From contig CM021312.1 in assembly GCA_010645155.1 (NCBI GenBank), positions 9,684,182 to 9,748,181 of the forward strand: a stretch of DNA of 64,000 nucleotides, given 5' to 3'. The DNA is from Tigriopus japonicus (taxonomy: Eukaryota > Arthropoda > Copepoda > Harpacticoida > Harpacticidae). Shown here piece after piece: positions 63,455 to 64,000 of this stretch. The notes below the pieces were generated by a model that ran no database searches, was not told the origin of the DNA, and saw only the letters and a program-made list of their open reading frames with translations. The translations under genes and the position numbers were made by a program. Each line of letters begins with the position of its first letter. Position 1 is the first letter of the stretch.

Positions 63455-64000
63455 GAAATTGATAGATATTTTTAGCCCCTCTTAATGTTTTTCTATCCCA
63501 GATCCAACGGGGGCCATGGTGATGGAACTCTTTGTGGATAAAGATTGGCCTTCTGTTACCATGGTAGAAAGTGGAAAAGGTTGTCCCAGACTACCTGGAC
63601 TGGTAACTATTGAGACATGAGGGAACTATGCAATAGACACGGCTTTCACTCAGCGCTCCATTCATGCACACATGTGAATGATTAATCAAACAAGCACTTC
63701 TTTGTCGAGCTTCTTCACTGAAAAATCTTTAGACTTTAATATAAACCGCCGGTTGAACCAATAAACTTGGCTTTGCTTTCGTACATAAAAAATTCGGATT
63801 GTCGAAAGGTTGCGTGAGCAAATGTCAAAAACTTTCCTATATAATTGATCTTGTTATGTTTTATACTCCAAGATACACCCTGATGTACTACTATCTTATC
63901 TGATTTAAGGAAATAGTTTAACGAGCAAACCATTGAACATTTTAGGTTTCTTGAAATGATAGCATAATTAAGAATATTTATAATGGCTGTGGTAGGTCAT
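63455..64000. other. Region upstream of the transporter coding start
   Basis: A minus-strand acceptor (aatttcag, then gacac) at about 63453 implies that the 5' untranslated region is split and that the promoter lies further upstream, possibly beyond the window. No other feature is supported. Confidence 0.35.

Overview
This is a window of nuclear eukaryotic DNA, AT-rich and mostly non-coding. The genes have canonical GT-AG introns, AATAAA signals and long repeat-filled introns. An arthropod is indicated by an ABCH-type half transporter (a subfamily best known from arthropods), by a cysteine-rich CUB protein of a type common in crustaceans, and by CR1/Jockey-like and Ty3/gypsy retroelements. 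A copepod crustacean (for example Tigriopus-like) is my best guess. That is inference and no marker here proves it. There is one assembly gap, 45306-45500.

Layout. 1-2500: intergenic DNA with a LINE remnant and a 27-bp minisatellite. 2505-10944 (+): an eleven-exon gene for a secreted 372-residue CUB-domain protein. 11088-13256 (-): a divergent nuclear receptor of 722 residues in a single coding exon, converging on the CUB gene with 143 bp between stop codons. 13.3-32.2 kb: a gene-poor block full of mobile-element debris, including hAT-like MITEs, fold-back elements, tRNA-like SINEs and truncated LINEs. 32457-33710 (-), 45986-48441 (+) and 48876-50679 (+): three paralogous two-exon genes. 33.9-45.3 kb: more repeats, ending in a nearly complete two-ORF LINE (about 40768-45305). 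51.6-52.9 kb: minisatellite, palindrome and a collapsed Ty3/gypsy remnant. 53308-63390 (-): an eight-exon ABCH/ABCG23-like transporter of 778 residues, its introns invaded by MITEs.

The most interesting coding system is the three-gene family. Read by cysteine spacing, each protein is a secretory signal, four saposin-like modules in the order 4-Cys, 6-Cys, 4-Cys, 6-Cys, and a C-terminal hydrophobic tail like a GPI-attachment signal. The 4-Cys modules lack exactly the cysteines at the C2 and C5 positions, which pair with each other in saposins, so a whole disulfide is missing rather than a random residue. A phase-2 intron sits at the same point in all three genes.

The most interesting element-level signals are these: (1) a canonical -1 slippery heptamer just inside the ORF1/ORF2 overlap of the LINE, whose ORF2 has no early ATG; (2) three different hAT-like elements with perfect 8-bp target duplications and minisatellites inside; (3) a family of long palindromic elements with a conserved central hairpin. 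No transposase gene is visible, so the DNA elements are non-autonomous here. All exon joins were read by eye from splice consensus, frame and homology, and have not been tested against RNA.
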